Under the pieces are notes generated by a model. That model saw nothing but the letters and a program-made list of their open reading frames with translations. It was not told where the DNA came from and did not search any database. Positions 15,954 to 24,612 of a DNA stretch of 38,268 nucleotides are shown in pieces. The position numbers and the translations under genes were made by a program. Source of the DNA: a virus; the IMG/VR virus record IMGVR_UViG_3300025941_000058, positions 1 through 38,268 of that record. One strand, given 5' to 3'. The number at the start of each line of letters is the position of its first letter. Positions within the stretch are counted from its first letter, which is position 1.

Positions 15954-17984
15954 ATGGAATATCTAACAATAGACCAGATTAGATCCTGCAAAGGACATAC
16001 GCTGGTCATAGATACAGAAACCACTGGCCTCCAGTGGTGGAGCGATAGCATCATAGGGGTGGGCATCTATTGCCCATCCCTAGATATCGCAGGTTATCTT
16101 CCTACTTGTACCTACGAAAATGTAGCCTACGGCAACCCAGTCAAAAGGAAGATGTGGTTGGGTAAGCGTGACTACAGTCGTAGTAGCGTAGGAAGTAAGG
16201 TCTTTGAGTACGTAATCACCGAGAAAAAGAGGCTCACAGCCATCCCAGATGAAGATTTAGTTGCAGAAGCAAAAGCCGCTGTCCTCTACATGGCAGATGA
16301 TCCTGACACTACCCTCATAGGTCATAACCTCAAGTTTGATGCACATTTCCTAGATCTCCTACTGTGCGATCTTCCCTGCAAAATCCTAGACACAGCCGTT
16401 CTTGTGCATCTCTACGATTCCCGCCTCAAGAAGAGCTTAGAGAAGTCAGAAGAGCACTTCCTTCGCACCGATAGCAAGCGCACTCACGTAGAACTTGCAA
16501 AGGGCGAAAGTAAGCTCATGCCCTGGCATTGGGATCTTGAAAACTTAGCTCGTTACTGCGTGAATGATTGCATAGTCACAGAACAACTATCTCAAGTGTT
16601 ACTTCCCAAGCTAGATATGATGAAGCTCAACAACCTTCTATCCCTGCAGATGAAGTTCCTACGTGTATTGCAAAAGATGGAACGTCGGGGCTTGCTATTG
16701 GATAGAGTATTCATGAAGCAAGCAAAGGAAATTCTAAGCAGCAATCTAGCGCATCTAGAAAAGGATCTATATGAAGCATGTGGGAAGGAGTTTAACTGGC
16801 GAAGTGGTCCTCAGCTTTCCAAAGCAATCTATGACGATATGGGCATACCAAAACCCGAAAACCCCTTCGCTGACCCTGATGGCGTTGATCGCTCCCGAAT
16901 GGCTCACGTTAATAAGTATAACAAATACAGAACCAGTAGTTTTATTCTCATGGAGAAAGGTTCACATCCCCTAGGAGGGCTGATCCTTGAGATGCGTGAA
17001 TGTGCCAAGTTGATTGGCTTTCTGGATGAATACAAGGAGCTAGCTGATGACGACCACATCGTTCATGGAAGTTTTAATATCACTGGTACTAGAACCGGAA
17101 GACTTTCCTCCAGTCGTCCTAACTTGCAAAATATACCCTCTAGCCACAGAGCCCGTGAAGACACAGGTGTTTTTAGCGGTGGGGGAGTTAGGCAAGGAGA
17201 ATACAATCTTCGTCAAGCCATCATTTCCAAGCCAGGATTCAGCCTTGTTTCGATTGACCATAGACAACAAGAAATGCGAATGTTTGGTATCTTGGCTCAA
17301 GAACCCGTAATGATGGCTGCGCTTAAGAACCGTGAAGATATCCATCTACGGGTTGCGCTCAGTGTGTGGGGTGATTGCGGTGAGGAAGACAACGCCCTAC
17401 ATCGTGAATGGTCAAAGGCTATTGGCTTCGGACTTATCTATGGCATGACTACGGGTTCATTGCAATATAAGCTCAACAAAACACCCGAAGAAGCACAACG
17501 CATCGCACAGCAATACTGGAAGACCTTTCCCCGAATCCAGCCCTGGCTCAACGAGGTAATTAAGAAAGGAACGAAACAAGGCTACATCAGGTATTGGGAT
17601 GGTAGAATTTGGAAGGAAGATGATCCCTTGAAAATGTACAAGGGAGCTAACGCACAAATTCAGGGAGGAGCAGCAGGTATCATGTCCGTTGCTATTGTGA
17701 GAGCTGATAAGGTCGTTACAGCCCAAGATTGGGGCGGCGTTCTAAGCATTGTCCACGATGAAGCTATCTTTGAAATCAGGGACGAGTGCGTAGAAGAAGC
17801 TATCCCCGTTCTGCTACGTGTTATGGAAGTAGAAGATATATTTGGTCTTCCGTTCAATGCCGAAGCGAAGGTAGGCAGGAGTTACGGCACGATGGAGAAG
17901 GTCAAAGATAAGTTTGATGTAGCCAGTATAGATTGGAAGGTATACTTAGAGAAAGTCCACTCTCCAGTCCTAGAGGTGGCGTAA
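15954..17984 (+). CDS. DNA polymerase I, family A, with 3'-5' exonuclease
   Basis: A 676-residue replicative polymerase. The proofreading domain has ExoI VIDTETTG (D20, E22), ExoII GHNLKFDAHFLD (D129) and ExoIII YCVND (D205), so it should be active. The polymerase domain has the TGTRTGRLSSSRPNLQNIPS segment (378-397), motif A SIDHRQQEMRMF (D435), motif B R484-x3-K488-x3-F492-x3-Y496-G and motif C HDE (601-603). F492 occupies the O-helix Phe position, and the normally conserved Asn before the FG is Gly (KAIGFG). There is no 5' nuclease domain, as usual for phage enzymes. The gene abuts the ThyX gene and the next gene overlaps its stop. Confidence 0.95.
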   Translation: MEYLTIDQIRSCKGHTLVIDTETTGLQWWSDSIIGVGIYCPSLDIAGYLPTCTYENVAYGNPVKRKMWLGKRDYSRSSVGSKVFEYVITEKKRLTAIPDEDLVAEAKAAVLYMADDPDTTLIGHNLKFDAHFLDLLLCDLPCKILDTAVLVHLYDSRLKKSLEKSEEHFLRTDSKRTHVELAKGESKLMPWHWDLENLARYCVNDCIVTEQLSQVLLPKLDMMKLNNLLSLQMKFLRVLQKMERRGLLLDRVFMKQAKEILSSNLAHLEKDLYEACGKEFNWRSGPQLSKAIYDDMGIPKPENPFADPDGVDRSRMAHVNKYNKYRTSSFILMEKGSHPLGGLILEMRECAKLIGFLDEYKELADDDHIVHGSFNITGTRTGRLSSSRPNLQNIPSSHRAREDTGVFSGGGVRQGEYNLRQAIISKPGFSLVSIDHRQQEMRMFGILAQEPVMMAALKNREDIHLRVALSVWGDCGEEDNALHREWSKAIGFGLIYGMTTGSLQYKLNKTPEEAQRIAQQYWKTFPRIQPWLNEVIKKGTKQGYIRYWDGRIWKEDDPLKMYKGANAQIQGGAAGIMSVAIVRADKVVTAQDWGGVLSIVHDEAIFEIRDECVEEAIPVLLRVMEVEDIFGLPFNAEAKVGRSYGTMEKVKDKFDVASIDWKVYLEKVHSPVLEVA

Positions 17985-20605
17985 TGCCCTCACTGTCCAG
18001 CCTTATTCTCAAGAAACTGTTCACGGGAAATAACTACTATGCTATAGGCAGAAAGCGTCAGGACGACAACGGCAAGTTCCATACCATGTACAATCCTGTT
18101 ATGGAAGCTCCCAAAGAGACTACGGTAGAAGCTCATCTCTCAGGTGATTACGCGATTGGGGCATATACACTACGGCAAGACAACACCGTTCTCTGGATGT
18201 GCTTTGACGTAGATAGTATCGAGCTTTCCAAAGCTAGGGATTTTACACTGAAGCTATCCAATCTCTTGCAAGATATTCCCCACTCTATAGAGTTCTCTGG
18301 CGGCAAGGGCTATCATGTATGGATCTTCTTTAGCAAGCCAGCTCCAGCCGAGAACGTAAGAGCCTTAGCTGTGGAGATGCGGGAAGCTATAGGCGCAGAC
18401 ACATCAGGTGATACGCACGTAGAGATCTTTCCCAAGCAAGATAAGCTCACTGATAGCAATCCACTAGGTAATCTAGTCAAAGTACCTTTGGGACTTCACC
18501 CCGTAACAGGTGCGAAAAGCGTATTTGTACTTCCCGACGGTGGCTGGGAAGAGGGTATCATACAAGATCCCTTTCGTAGCTTAGAGAAGTTCACAACACT
18601 GGAAGACTTTGCTTCCTGCTTACAAGGCTATGAAAATCCGTTTGACGTCATCGTAGCATCTCTATCAGGTTTCTGGGTAGAAGGACAACGGCACGACCTA
18701 GCCCTCTTCCTGTCGGGTTGGCTGGCTACAGCAGGATGGGATGAGGAAGACGCTATAAAGGTCATAGAGCAGCTTAATTCTGTAGCTGGCGGTGATCTAT
18801 ACAACCAGAAGCAATGTGTTACGGATACCTACCAGAAGCATCGTGACGGTGGTCAGGTCTTGGGCTTGCAAGCTCTTACAGATAGACTACCTGGTACAAT
18901 CATCCGCAAGCTGGCTGATGCGATATCCAAGCAAAATGTGACACCCATCATGACCTTGTTGGACAGGATAAGGTTAGGAAAGGGCGTCACCTATCTCAAG
19001 AGTCGGAGTGCGGCAACAACAGTCCTATCTTACCTCAGAGAGAAAGGCAGGGTCGTCATAGATACAGCTACAGAAAAGCTCTTCTGGCTAGACAAGACCA
19101 GTCATCAGCTTCACAGCATGGAAGATAGCTATTGGGATTCTATCCTCTATAATACCTTTGGTCTTAATACTTCAGATAGCTTCGGGATCTCCACCGCAAA
19201 GGGCGTCTACCATAGCGCAAGGGAAAGCGCATCTAAGATCAAGGCTTACAACCGTAGCTATTGGGATGGCGAAAAGCTCTTCATCAACTTAGGTAGTTCC
19301 TACAACTATGTAATATCGGGTGAAGATAGCTATGCAGATGTCTGGGGCAACAAGCATCTTAACGGGGAAGAGGATATAGTCTTCCGCAATAGGGACAGCA
19401 GTTTACACCTAGATTTAGATGTAGCAAGGGATAAAGGGATTAAGGCATTGAATCCCTGGAACTTTTTAGTGAATGACCTCAGCTTTGGTATCGGTTCTAC
19501 GGGCGTGAGTCCTGGTCAACAGAAAGAGCTCATCAAGGCTTGGTTCCTAAGTACCTTCTTCCCCGACATCATGCCTACCCGTCCCTTGCTCACCATCATT
19601 GCTGATCCTGGTGCTGGCAAGACTACGGCAGCCCGTAGATTCCTATACATACTGGAAGGCCCACACAGTAACGTCAACGGTGTACTGGCAGATAAGCCAG
19701 ACAGCCTTCGGGCTACGATGGGCGCACACAAGTTCATAGTATTAGATAACCTAGAAAAGAACAAGAGCTATTGGCTCGTAGATATGCTGAACCGCATATC
19801 GACAGGAACCCACATTGAACTTCGTAAACTGCACACAACCAACGAAATCCAGAGAATACTTCCTGATTGCTTCGTTATCATCACAGCAACGAGCTTACCA
19901 TTCGCAGAGGAAAGTCTTTTCACACGGCTCTTACCGATTGAGCTTGCAGCAATCAAGAAGCCAACACCAGAGTATTCCATGCAGAACAAGATCCTCCACA
20001 ACATTGACGGCATCTGGATGGGAATTCTGGATATGCTCAACAAAACGGTGGCAGAACTTCGTAGGGTTAAGACAGCCCCCGCTCCTACAGAAAGCCGACT
20101 TGCTGACTTTACTGTTTTCTGTAGTCGTATTCGGGGGATGCACAATGGGGCGGATGGCGTCATAGATGGCGAGCTGCTGATCAGAGGCCTGGAAATGATG
20201 ACCAACCGCCAGAAGGTCTTGCTGCACGAATCCAGCCCAATGATAGCTATCCTAGATATATGGCTCAGGGAAGATCAAGTCAAGAGCGACAAACTATCAG
20301 AGTCTACGAAGTGGCATACGGCAGGAGAGCTGAACGGGATGTGGCAACAGATAGCGTCAAGGCTACACTACCAATGGATCTGGGAAAGCGGTCAATCCCT
20401 GGCTAAACACATCCAAGCTCTGGAACCCAATCTTATCCGTAACTACGGAATGGAAACCGTTCCGGCAACCAACAACGCTCCGAAGAAGTATAGGTTCATA
20501 CAGAACATGGTAGATTTCAGTGAGCAAGGGGAAGAAGACAAACGTATAGACGAGGCAGAAACTGAAGGCTACACAATAGATCTAGATAGATTCCAGGAGG
20601 AATAA
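17984..20605 (+). CDS. AEP-type primase fused to AAA+/SF3-like helicase
   Basis: An 873-residue protein. The start at 17984 is set by the TAATG overlap with the polymerase stop and the GAGGTGG upstream. The N-terminal domain is an archaeo-eukaryotic primase of the TOTE/prim-pol group: MCFDVDSIE (D75, D77) is the metal pair and SGGKGYHVWIFF (H111) the sHxW motif. The C-terminal half is an AAA+ ATPase: Walker A IADPGAGKTTAARRFL near residue 545, Walker B IVLDNLE near 590, and sensor-like IITATSLP near 635, as in SF3 replicative helicases. It would synthesise primers and unwind DNA at the fork for the polymerase beside it. Confidence 0.88.
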   Translation: MPSLSSLILKKLFTGNNYYAIGRKRQDDNGKFHTMYNPVMEAPKETTVEAHLSGDYAIGAYTLRQDNTVLWMCFDVDSIELSKARDFTLKLSNLLQDIPHSIEFSGGKGYHVWIFFSKPAPAENVRALAVEMREAIGADTSGDTHVEIFPKQDKLTDSNPLGNLVKVPLGLHPVTGAKSVFVLPDGGWEEGIIQDPFRSLEKFTTLEDFASCLQGYENPFDVIVASLSGFWVEGQRHDLALFLSGWLATAGWDEEDAIKVIEQLNSVAGGDLYNQKQCVTDTYQKHRDGGQVLGLQALTDRLPGTIIRKLADAISKQNVTPIMTLLDRIRLGKGVTYLKSRSAATTVLSYLREKGRVVIDTATEKLFWLDKTSHQLHSMEDSYWDSILYNTFGLNTSDSFGISTAKGVYHSARESASKIKAYNRSYWDGEKLFINLGSSYNYVISGEDSYADVWGNKHLNGEEDIVFRNRDSSLHLDLDVARDKGIKALNPWNFLVNDLSFGIGSTGVSPGQQKELIKAWFLSTFFPDIMPTRPLLTIIADPGAGKTTAARRFLYILEGPHSNVNGVLADKPDSLRATMGAHKFIVLDNLEKNKSYWLVDMLNRISTGTHIELRKLHTTNEIQRILPDCFVIITATSLPFAEESLFTRLLPIELAAIKKPTPEYSMQNKILHNIDGIWMGILDMLNKTVAELRRVKTAPAPTESRLADFTVFCSRIRGMHNGADGVIDGELLIRGLEMMTNRQKVLLHESSPMIAILDIWLREDQVKSDKLSESTKWHTAGELNGMWQQIASRLHYQWIWESGQSLAKHIQALEPNLIRNYGMETVPATNNAPKKYRFIQNMVDFSEQGEEDKRIDEAETEGYTIDLDRFQEE

Positions 20606-20805
20606 TGGTCAGCGAAGAAGTACGTGAAGCAATCCTTAAGATGAAAACAGGTGAGTTCAGCATCTTTTTCCGACTTCTCATGCAAGAACTGGAGGTGAGT
20701 CGTCATGCGTCGTGCGAGCTACAAACTCTGTTGATTCTGACGGCAGACCCCATCCTATTTGACGTAGTCCTATCCAAAATGCCGAAGGAGAAGGTACATG
20801 AGTAA
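20605..20805 (+). CDS. Small unknown protein
   Basis: A 66-residue, mostly helical protein (REAILKMKTGEFSIFFRLLM). The start overlaps the primase-helicase stop (TAATG) and has an excellent GGAGGAATA site, so it is surely translated. No family recognised. It is the last gene of the replication operon before the lysin. Confidence 0.7.
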   Translation: MVSEEVREAILKMKTGEFSIFFRLLMQELEVSRHASCELQTLLILTADPILFDVVLSKMPKEKVHE

Positions 20806-22708
20806 ATGGATTCACGGTGTACATGATACAGACGGTAGCAATCTAATGTCAGATGAGCCAGGATGGATCGTAGTCACGGAAGCTATCGGGTGCGATCCCA
20901 AAGATCATACAAGCCGTGACTACTCGCAATGGTCAGATAAGGGCTTCAGCATTTTGGTGCGTCTTAACAATGGCTATTCTCCTGCGGGTACGATACCAAG
21001 ACCAGAGCAATATGATGACTTCGCTACCAGATGCGCCAACTTCGTAGAGGCTAGTAAAGGTATCTACGCTGTGATCATAGGCAACGAGCCAAATCATGCA
21101 AATGAGCGTCCTCATGGCTTACCTATCATTCCCACGCAATATGCGAAGTGCTTTAATCTGTGTTACATGAAGATCAAAAATCTTCGCAAGAGCGTCTTAG
21201 TCCTCCCTGCTGCCGTCGCTCCGTGGGACGCTACCACAATCTACTCTGGGAATTCTCTAGGAGATTGGGTGATTTACTATATAGATATGTTAGATTCCAT
21301 CTACATCTGCGATGGCATCACAGTTCATACCTACACTCACGGAGCTGATCCAGCTCTCATCACTGACGCCAAGAAGATGAATCCACCCTTCCAAGATAAG
21401 TTCTACAACTTCAGAGCTTACACTGATTTCCTACGAGCTACTCCTACGAGCTTAAAGCATCTACCCGCTTTCATCACAGAAACAGATCAAGTAGAACCCT
21501 GGTTAGATGTTAATCGTGGATGGGTTCAGCGAGCGTATGAAGAGATCGCTTTCTGGAACAGCTCTAGGGATCTTCCCAAGATCTATGCTCTATGTCTGTA
21601 TAGATCCAATGCAGATGACCAGTGGAGCTTCAAAGATAAGAAAGGAGTTCAGAGAGATTTTATGGATGCCGTAGAAGTAGGACACCAGATCCCAGATGGT
21701 GGCTTCACACCTCCAATCCAACCACCAGTCCAACCACCCAATCCTGGCCCCACCCCTCCTCCATCTCAGGATAGATATATAGATCCTGATCTTATCCGGA
21801 GGGGAGTTACCTTCGCTTTCGCTACCCCTCCGAAGGGTGTAGCCTACTGGAAGATCGTAAGAGCTGAGTGGTATGACGAGGAAGAAGCGGATCAAGCAGG
21901 ACCAGATCACCATATCTTTGGCACAGTGAAGCAGAGCGGGAAGCAAGTAGCTGGCGTCGTATTTCAGGTGACGTGGCCCTCCGGCAGCACAGAGGTCATA
22001 TCAAAGAACGAACAACGTCTGGTGAATTATAACTATGACTATCCCATGAGCGCATCCCTGAATGAGTTCACCATCTGGATCAATGATCTAGTCCAGTCTG
22101 ACTCAGCAGCGGGGATTGGAATGGGGAAGGACGGCAATCCCAGAATTCACACTTCCACAAGGATAGATTGGGAATGGACTATCTCTTCGGGAAGTGAAGA
22201 ACCCATCACACCACCCATCGTAATCCCACCCACACCCGTTCCCAACGTGAAGTTAGTTCATCCGCTCTCTGGTGCGTGGATCACACAACACTTCTACCAG
22301 AATCCAGAAGACTACGCACGATTTGGGTTGATAGGACATAACGGTACGGATCTTGGCGGGAAAGAGCAGAACACACCAGTCTTATCAATTTGTGATGGTG
22401 TTGTAGCATTTTCCGGTACGGATGTAGATTACGGGAACTATGTTCGTGTGAAGCACAATCAGGAAGATATGATCTGCTATACGATGTACGCCCATCTTTC
22501 AGAGCCTGGCCTCGCTGAGGGTGTAGTCGTAAGAGCTGGAGCGGTGATTGGGAAGTTGGGGATGACAGGAAATGCGACCGGAGTACATCTACACCTAGAA
22601 GTTAGATTGATGCGGCGGGATGGTACATATCGTGATGACACCCCCATGTCGAAGGGACGTGTAGATCCTGAGAGCTTCTTCGCTGAGCGTGGGTTGAAGA
22701 TAGGATGA
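20798..22708 (+). CDS. Modular lysin: glycosidase-like domain plus M23 endopeptidase
   Basis: A 636-residue endolysin candidate. Residues 1-300 resemble a clan GH-A (beta/alpha)8 hydrolase: VIIGNEPNHAN near residue 93 gives the acid/base Glu after Asn, and FITETDQVE near 227 the nucleophile Glu. A Pro-rich linker near 310 (PPIQPPVQPPNPGPTPPPS) leads to a 140-residue middle domain of unknown fold (possibly wall binding), a second Pro linker, and a C-terminal LytM/M23 Zn-endopeptidase (from about 485): GHNGTDLGG near 513 (HxxxD) and HLHLEVR near 597 (HxH). It would cut both glycan and peptide bonds of the wall. No signal peptide is visible, so a holin or similar is needed; two small membrane proteins follow. 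Confidence 0.85.
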   Translation: MSKWIHGVHDTDGSNLMSDEPGWIVVTEAIGCDPKDHTSRDYSQWSDKGFSILVRLNNGYSPAGTIPRPEQYDDFATRCANFVEASKGIYAVIIGNEPNHANERPHGLPIIPTQYAKCFNLCYMKIKNLRKSVLVLPAAVAPWDATTIYSGNSLGDWVIYYIDMLDSIYICDGITVHTYTHGADPALITDAKKMNPPFQDKFYNFRAYTDFLRATPTSLKHLPAFITETDQVEPWLDVNRGWVQRAYEEIAFWNSSRDLPKIYALCLYRSNADDQWSFKDKKGVQRDFMDAVEVGHQIPDGGFTPPIQPPVQPPNPGPTPPPSQDRYIDPDLIRRGVTFAFATPPKGVAYWKIVRAEWYDEEEADQAGPDHHIFGTVKQSGKQVAGVVFQVTWPSGSTEVISKNEQRLVNYNYDYPMSASLNEFTIWINDLVQSDSAAGIGMGKDGNPRIHTSTRIDWEWTISSGSEEPITPPIVIPPTPVPNVKLVHPLSGAWITQHFYQNPEDYARFGLIGHNGTDLGGKEQNTPVLSICDGVVAFSGTDVDYGNYVRVKHNQEDMICYTMYAHLSEPGLAEGVVVRAGAVIGKLGMTGNATGVHLHLEVRLMRRDGTYRDDTPMSKGRVDPESFFAERGLKIG

Positions 22709-22712
22709 TGAT

Positions 22713-22964
22713 ATGATCACATATCTACCCTGGTACGTAGAACTGTGGATTGCCTTCACATTGGGGACGTTGATCTTAATGACAGGATTGTGGATCTCTG
22801 AGGTGAGGGCTGGAAGATATGATCCTACTATCTTCGATCTGGAAGGAGATGATGATACTAGACGGGATTTCATCTTCCAACCACCTGACGCTGATTACGG
22901 CAACCCAGTCATATCAAATAGGAAGCGCAGCGTATATGATCTTATAGACGCTGGGAAAGATTGA
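22713..22964 (+). CDS. Single-span membrane protein, lysis cassette
   Basis: An 83-residue protein with one N-terminal transmembrane helix (WYVELWIAFTLGTLILMTGLW) and a charged, acidic C-terminal tail. Located four bases after the lysin gene, so it is a candidate holin or spanin-like lysis accessory. An AGGATGATG site precedes the ATG. Topology and function are inferred from the position. Confidence 0.65.
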   Translation: MITYLPWYVELWIAFTLGTLILMTGLWISEVRAGRYDPTIFDLEGDDDTRRDFIFQPPDADYGNPVISNRKRSVYDLIDAGKD

Positions 22965-22968
22965 GGGG

Positions 22969-23151
22969 ATGATTAGGATTATGATTGCTGCGGAGATCAT
23001 GTCGTTGATGGGAGCTGCTGTATTGGGATCTATACTATTGGATTGGTGGGTTCGGGAGAGCAGGATCATATGGTGGAAATCTTGGCTACTCTTCATATTT
23101 ATGGACGCTTTGATCTTGTATATTCTATGGAGCATCTTGGAGGTAATATGA
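22969..23151 (+). CDS. Holin candidate
   Basis: A 60-residue protein with two hydrophobic segments (IAAEIMSLMGAAVLGSILLD and WWKSWLLFIFMDALILYILW) joined by a short charged loop. That is the size and shape of a class II holin. It follows the lysin and a single-span membrane protein. GAGGGG directly touches the first ATG, so the true start may be the ATG at 22981 (MIAAEIMSL). Its stop overlaps the next ATG (ATGA). Confidence 0.6.
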   Translation: MIRIMIAAEIMSLMGAAVLGSILLDWWVRESRIIWWKSWLLFIFMDALILYILWSILEVI

Positions 23152-23417
23152 TTGGACACGAAGATATGATTAAATTGATGGAACTAGCTTCTGCGTTTGT
23201 GATGATAGCTTCATGGAGGGCGGGAAAGCTACGGCCAGAAGACAAGGAAATCATAGACGCACACGATGCGATTGTATCTGGAGTTGGGGATGCTGATTTC
23301 GTGAACCGTGTAGAGATGGCAACGGGAAGGAACATCCGTGACCAGATATCTGTGGAAGGATTGGAAGAGCTAGGTCGTGAAGTTAAGTTACTGAAGATGG
23401 GGAATGCGAGGAACTGA
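23148..23417 (+). CDS. Unknown helical protein
   Basis: An 89-residue protein (MIGHEDMIKLMELASAFVMI) whose start overlaps the holin candidate stop (ATGA), with GGAGG four bases upstream. A longer frame to 23043 lies wholly in the holin gene and is rejected. The helical, charged sequence (DHAIVSGVGD-like middle, and QISVEGLEELGREVKLLK end) is not recognised. Confidence 0.68.
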   Translation: MIGHEDMIKLMELASAFVMIASWRAGKLRPEDKEIIDAHDAIVSGVGDADFVNRVEMATGRNIRDQISVEGLEELGREVKLLKMGNARN

Positions 23418-23806
23418 TGGCGAAGATAGAAGATATGACCTTAGATGAGCGTGAAACGCATCTTAATCTGGGAGCGGGGGATCGACAAGATGGTAAGGAT
23501 TGGGAGGTGGTAACGGATGATGTAGTTATGATTAGGAAGTTCCAGGGATTGGGGATAGATGGGAAGGAGCTGGAGGTGGGAGGGGCATGGAAGTTTATGA
23601 TTCCCCAGAACCAGATCACCTTCCGCAAGAAGAGGGTGCTCACGGAAGAGCAACGAGCTGAGCTTTCACGAAGAGCTCGTGAGAACTTCACACGGCAGGA
23701 CACGGCAAGACCGGAGCTATCTTCGTTCTCGGTGGGGGAGGAGGAGGATGAAGAGTACGTAGAAGAGCAGGAGGATGATGAGGTGATGACCTACGGCGCA
23801 CCGTAA
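23417..23806 (+). CDS. Unknown acidic protein, last gene before the island
   Basis: A 129-residue protein starting MAKIEDMTLDERETHLNL, with TGATG overlap to the gene before. A middle basic-aromatic strand (WKFMIPQNQITFRKKRVLTE) leads to a helix and a very acidic C-terminus (EEEDEEYVEEQEDDEV). No family recognised. Its DNA is rich in GA steps right up to the stop, in sharp contrast to the bases that follow. Confidence 0.66.
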   Translation: MAKIEDMTLDERETHLNLGAGDRQDGKDWEVVTDDVVMIRKFQGLGIDGKELEVGGAWKFMIPQNQITFRKKRVLTEEQRAELSRRARENFTRQDTARPELSSFSVGEEEDEEYVEEQEDDEVMTYGAP

Positions 23807-24153
23807 GATGGGGTGGTAGGTTATTGTGGGGGGTTGTAGCGTGGCGGTAAGCTGTGGCGGGGCCACAATTGCACCCAAACGCCGTGTAGCGTGGGCGTTT
23901 GGGTGCGTTGCGGGGCAAAGTAGTGTATACCTACGTGCGGCGCATGTAAACCGCTATAAACAGGGTAAAACTGATAAATTCTGCAAAATATCGAAAAATT
24001 TTATTAAAATACAGACTAAATTGGAATATATTATGGCGGGAACGTCGAAAAGTAAAACCAAAAGTTGCGGTTTGGGCAAAATAAGGGAATGAAAGGGATT
24101 AAGGTATTGTTTTGTCGAAAATTTTTTCGTAAATATCGGAGATGGGTCGGATC
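23807..24153. other. Intergenic region left of the island
   Basis: 347 bases without a convincing gene. Positions 23808-23973 are G-rich and contain no GA or TC. They carry a perfect 13-bp hairpin, GCACCCAAACGCC (23871-23883) against GGCGTTTGGGTGC (23894-23906). From 23974 to 24153 GA/TC returns at normal density and the sequence is AT-rich. A 19-codon frame at 24033 has no clear ribosome-binding site. TAAGGTATTGT at 24100-24110 recurs twice inside the island. Confidence 0.7.
23871..23906. repeat. Perfect 13-bp inverted repeat
   Basis: GCACCCAAACGCC, a 10-base loop, then its exact reverse complement. It lies 65 bases after the last gene of the lysis cluster and could end or stabilise that transcript, but there is no T run on either side. 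Confidence 0.6.
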
Positions 24154-24498
24154 GGCGTAGCGGTTATGTAAAGCTGCGCAAAAATGCCGCAAGTACCTAA
24201 GCAAATTGCACCCGCTGCGCAGCAAAAGCTGCACACGCCGCAAACGCACCCGCACGTTTTATACGCCGTGCAGCACCGCTATATGCACCCGCTGCGCACC
24301 GTGCGGCGTGTTTAATACACTTTGCACAAGCACGCCGCACGCCGCACCTGTACACAGGCACGCCGTACTGCACAGCGGCGTATACGCACGGCGTGCTGCG
24401 CACAAGCACTATGCGCAAAGTGCAGCACGGTATAGTAAGGCAATAAGGTATTGTATGTGCGCAACTTTTTTGCAACTTTTGCTGCAAAAAAAGCAAAT

Positions 24499-24612
24499 AA
24501 GGTATTGTAAGGCAAAGTATTACACTTTGTATTATTTGCAGTACCATATACACCTATAACCTACACCAAATAATTATAACCTTTGTATAACCTTATTACC
24601 TTACAATGCCTT
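24499..24612. repeat. AAGG(T/C)ATTGTAAGG inverted repeat pair
   Basis: AAGGTATTGTAAGG at 24499-24512 and, inverted with one mismatch, CCTTACAATGCCTT at 24599-24612. TAAGGTATTGT occurs also at 24444-24454 and, outside the island, at 24100-24110. Possible protein-binding sites. Confidence 0.5.

Noticed and set aside
24033-24092. A 19-codon frame starting MAGTSKSKTK
   Set aside because: No convincing ribosome-binding site and too short to judge.
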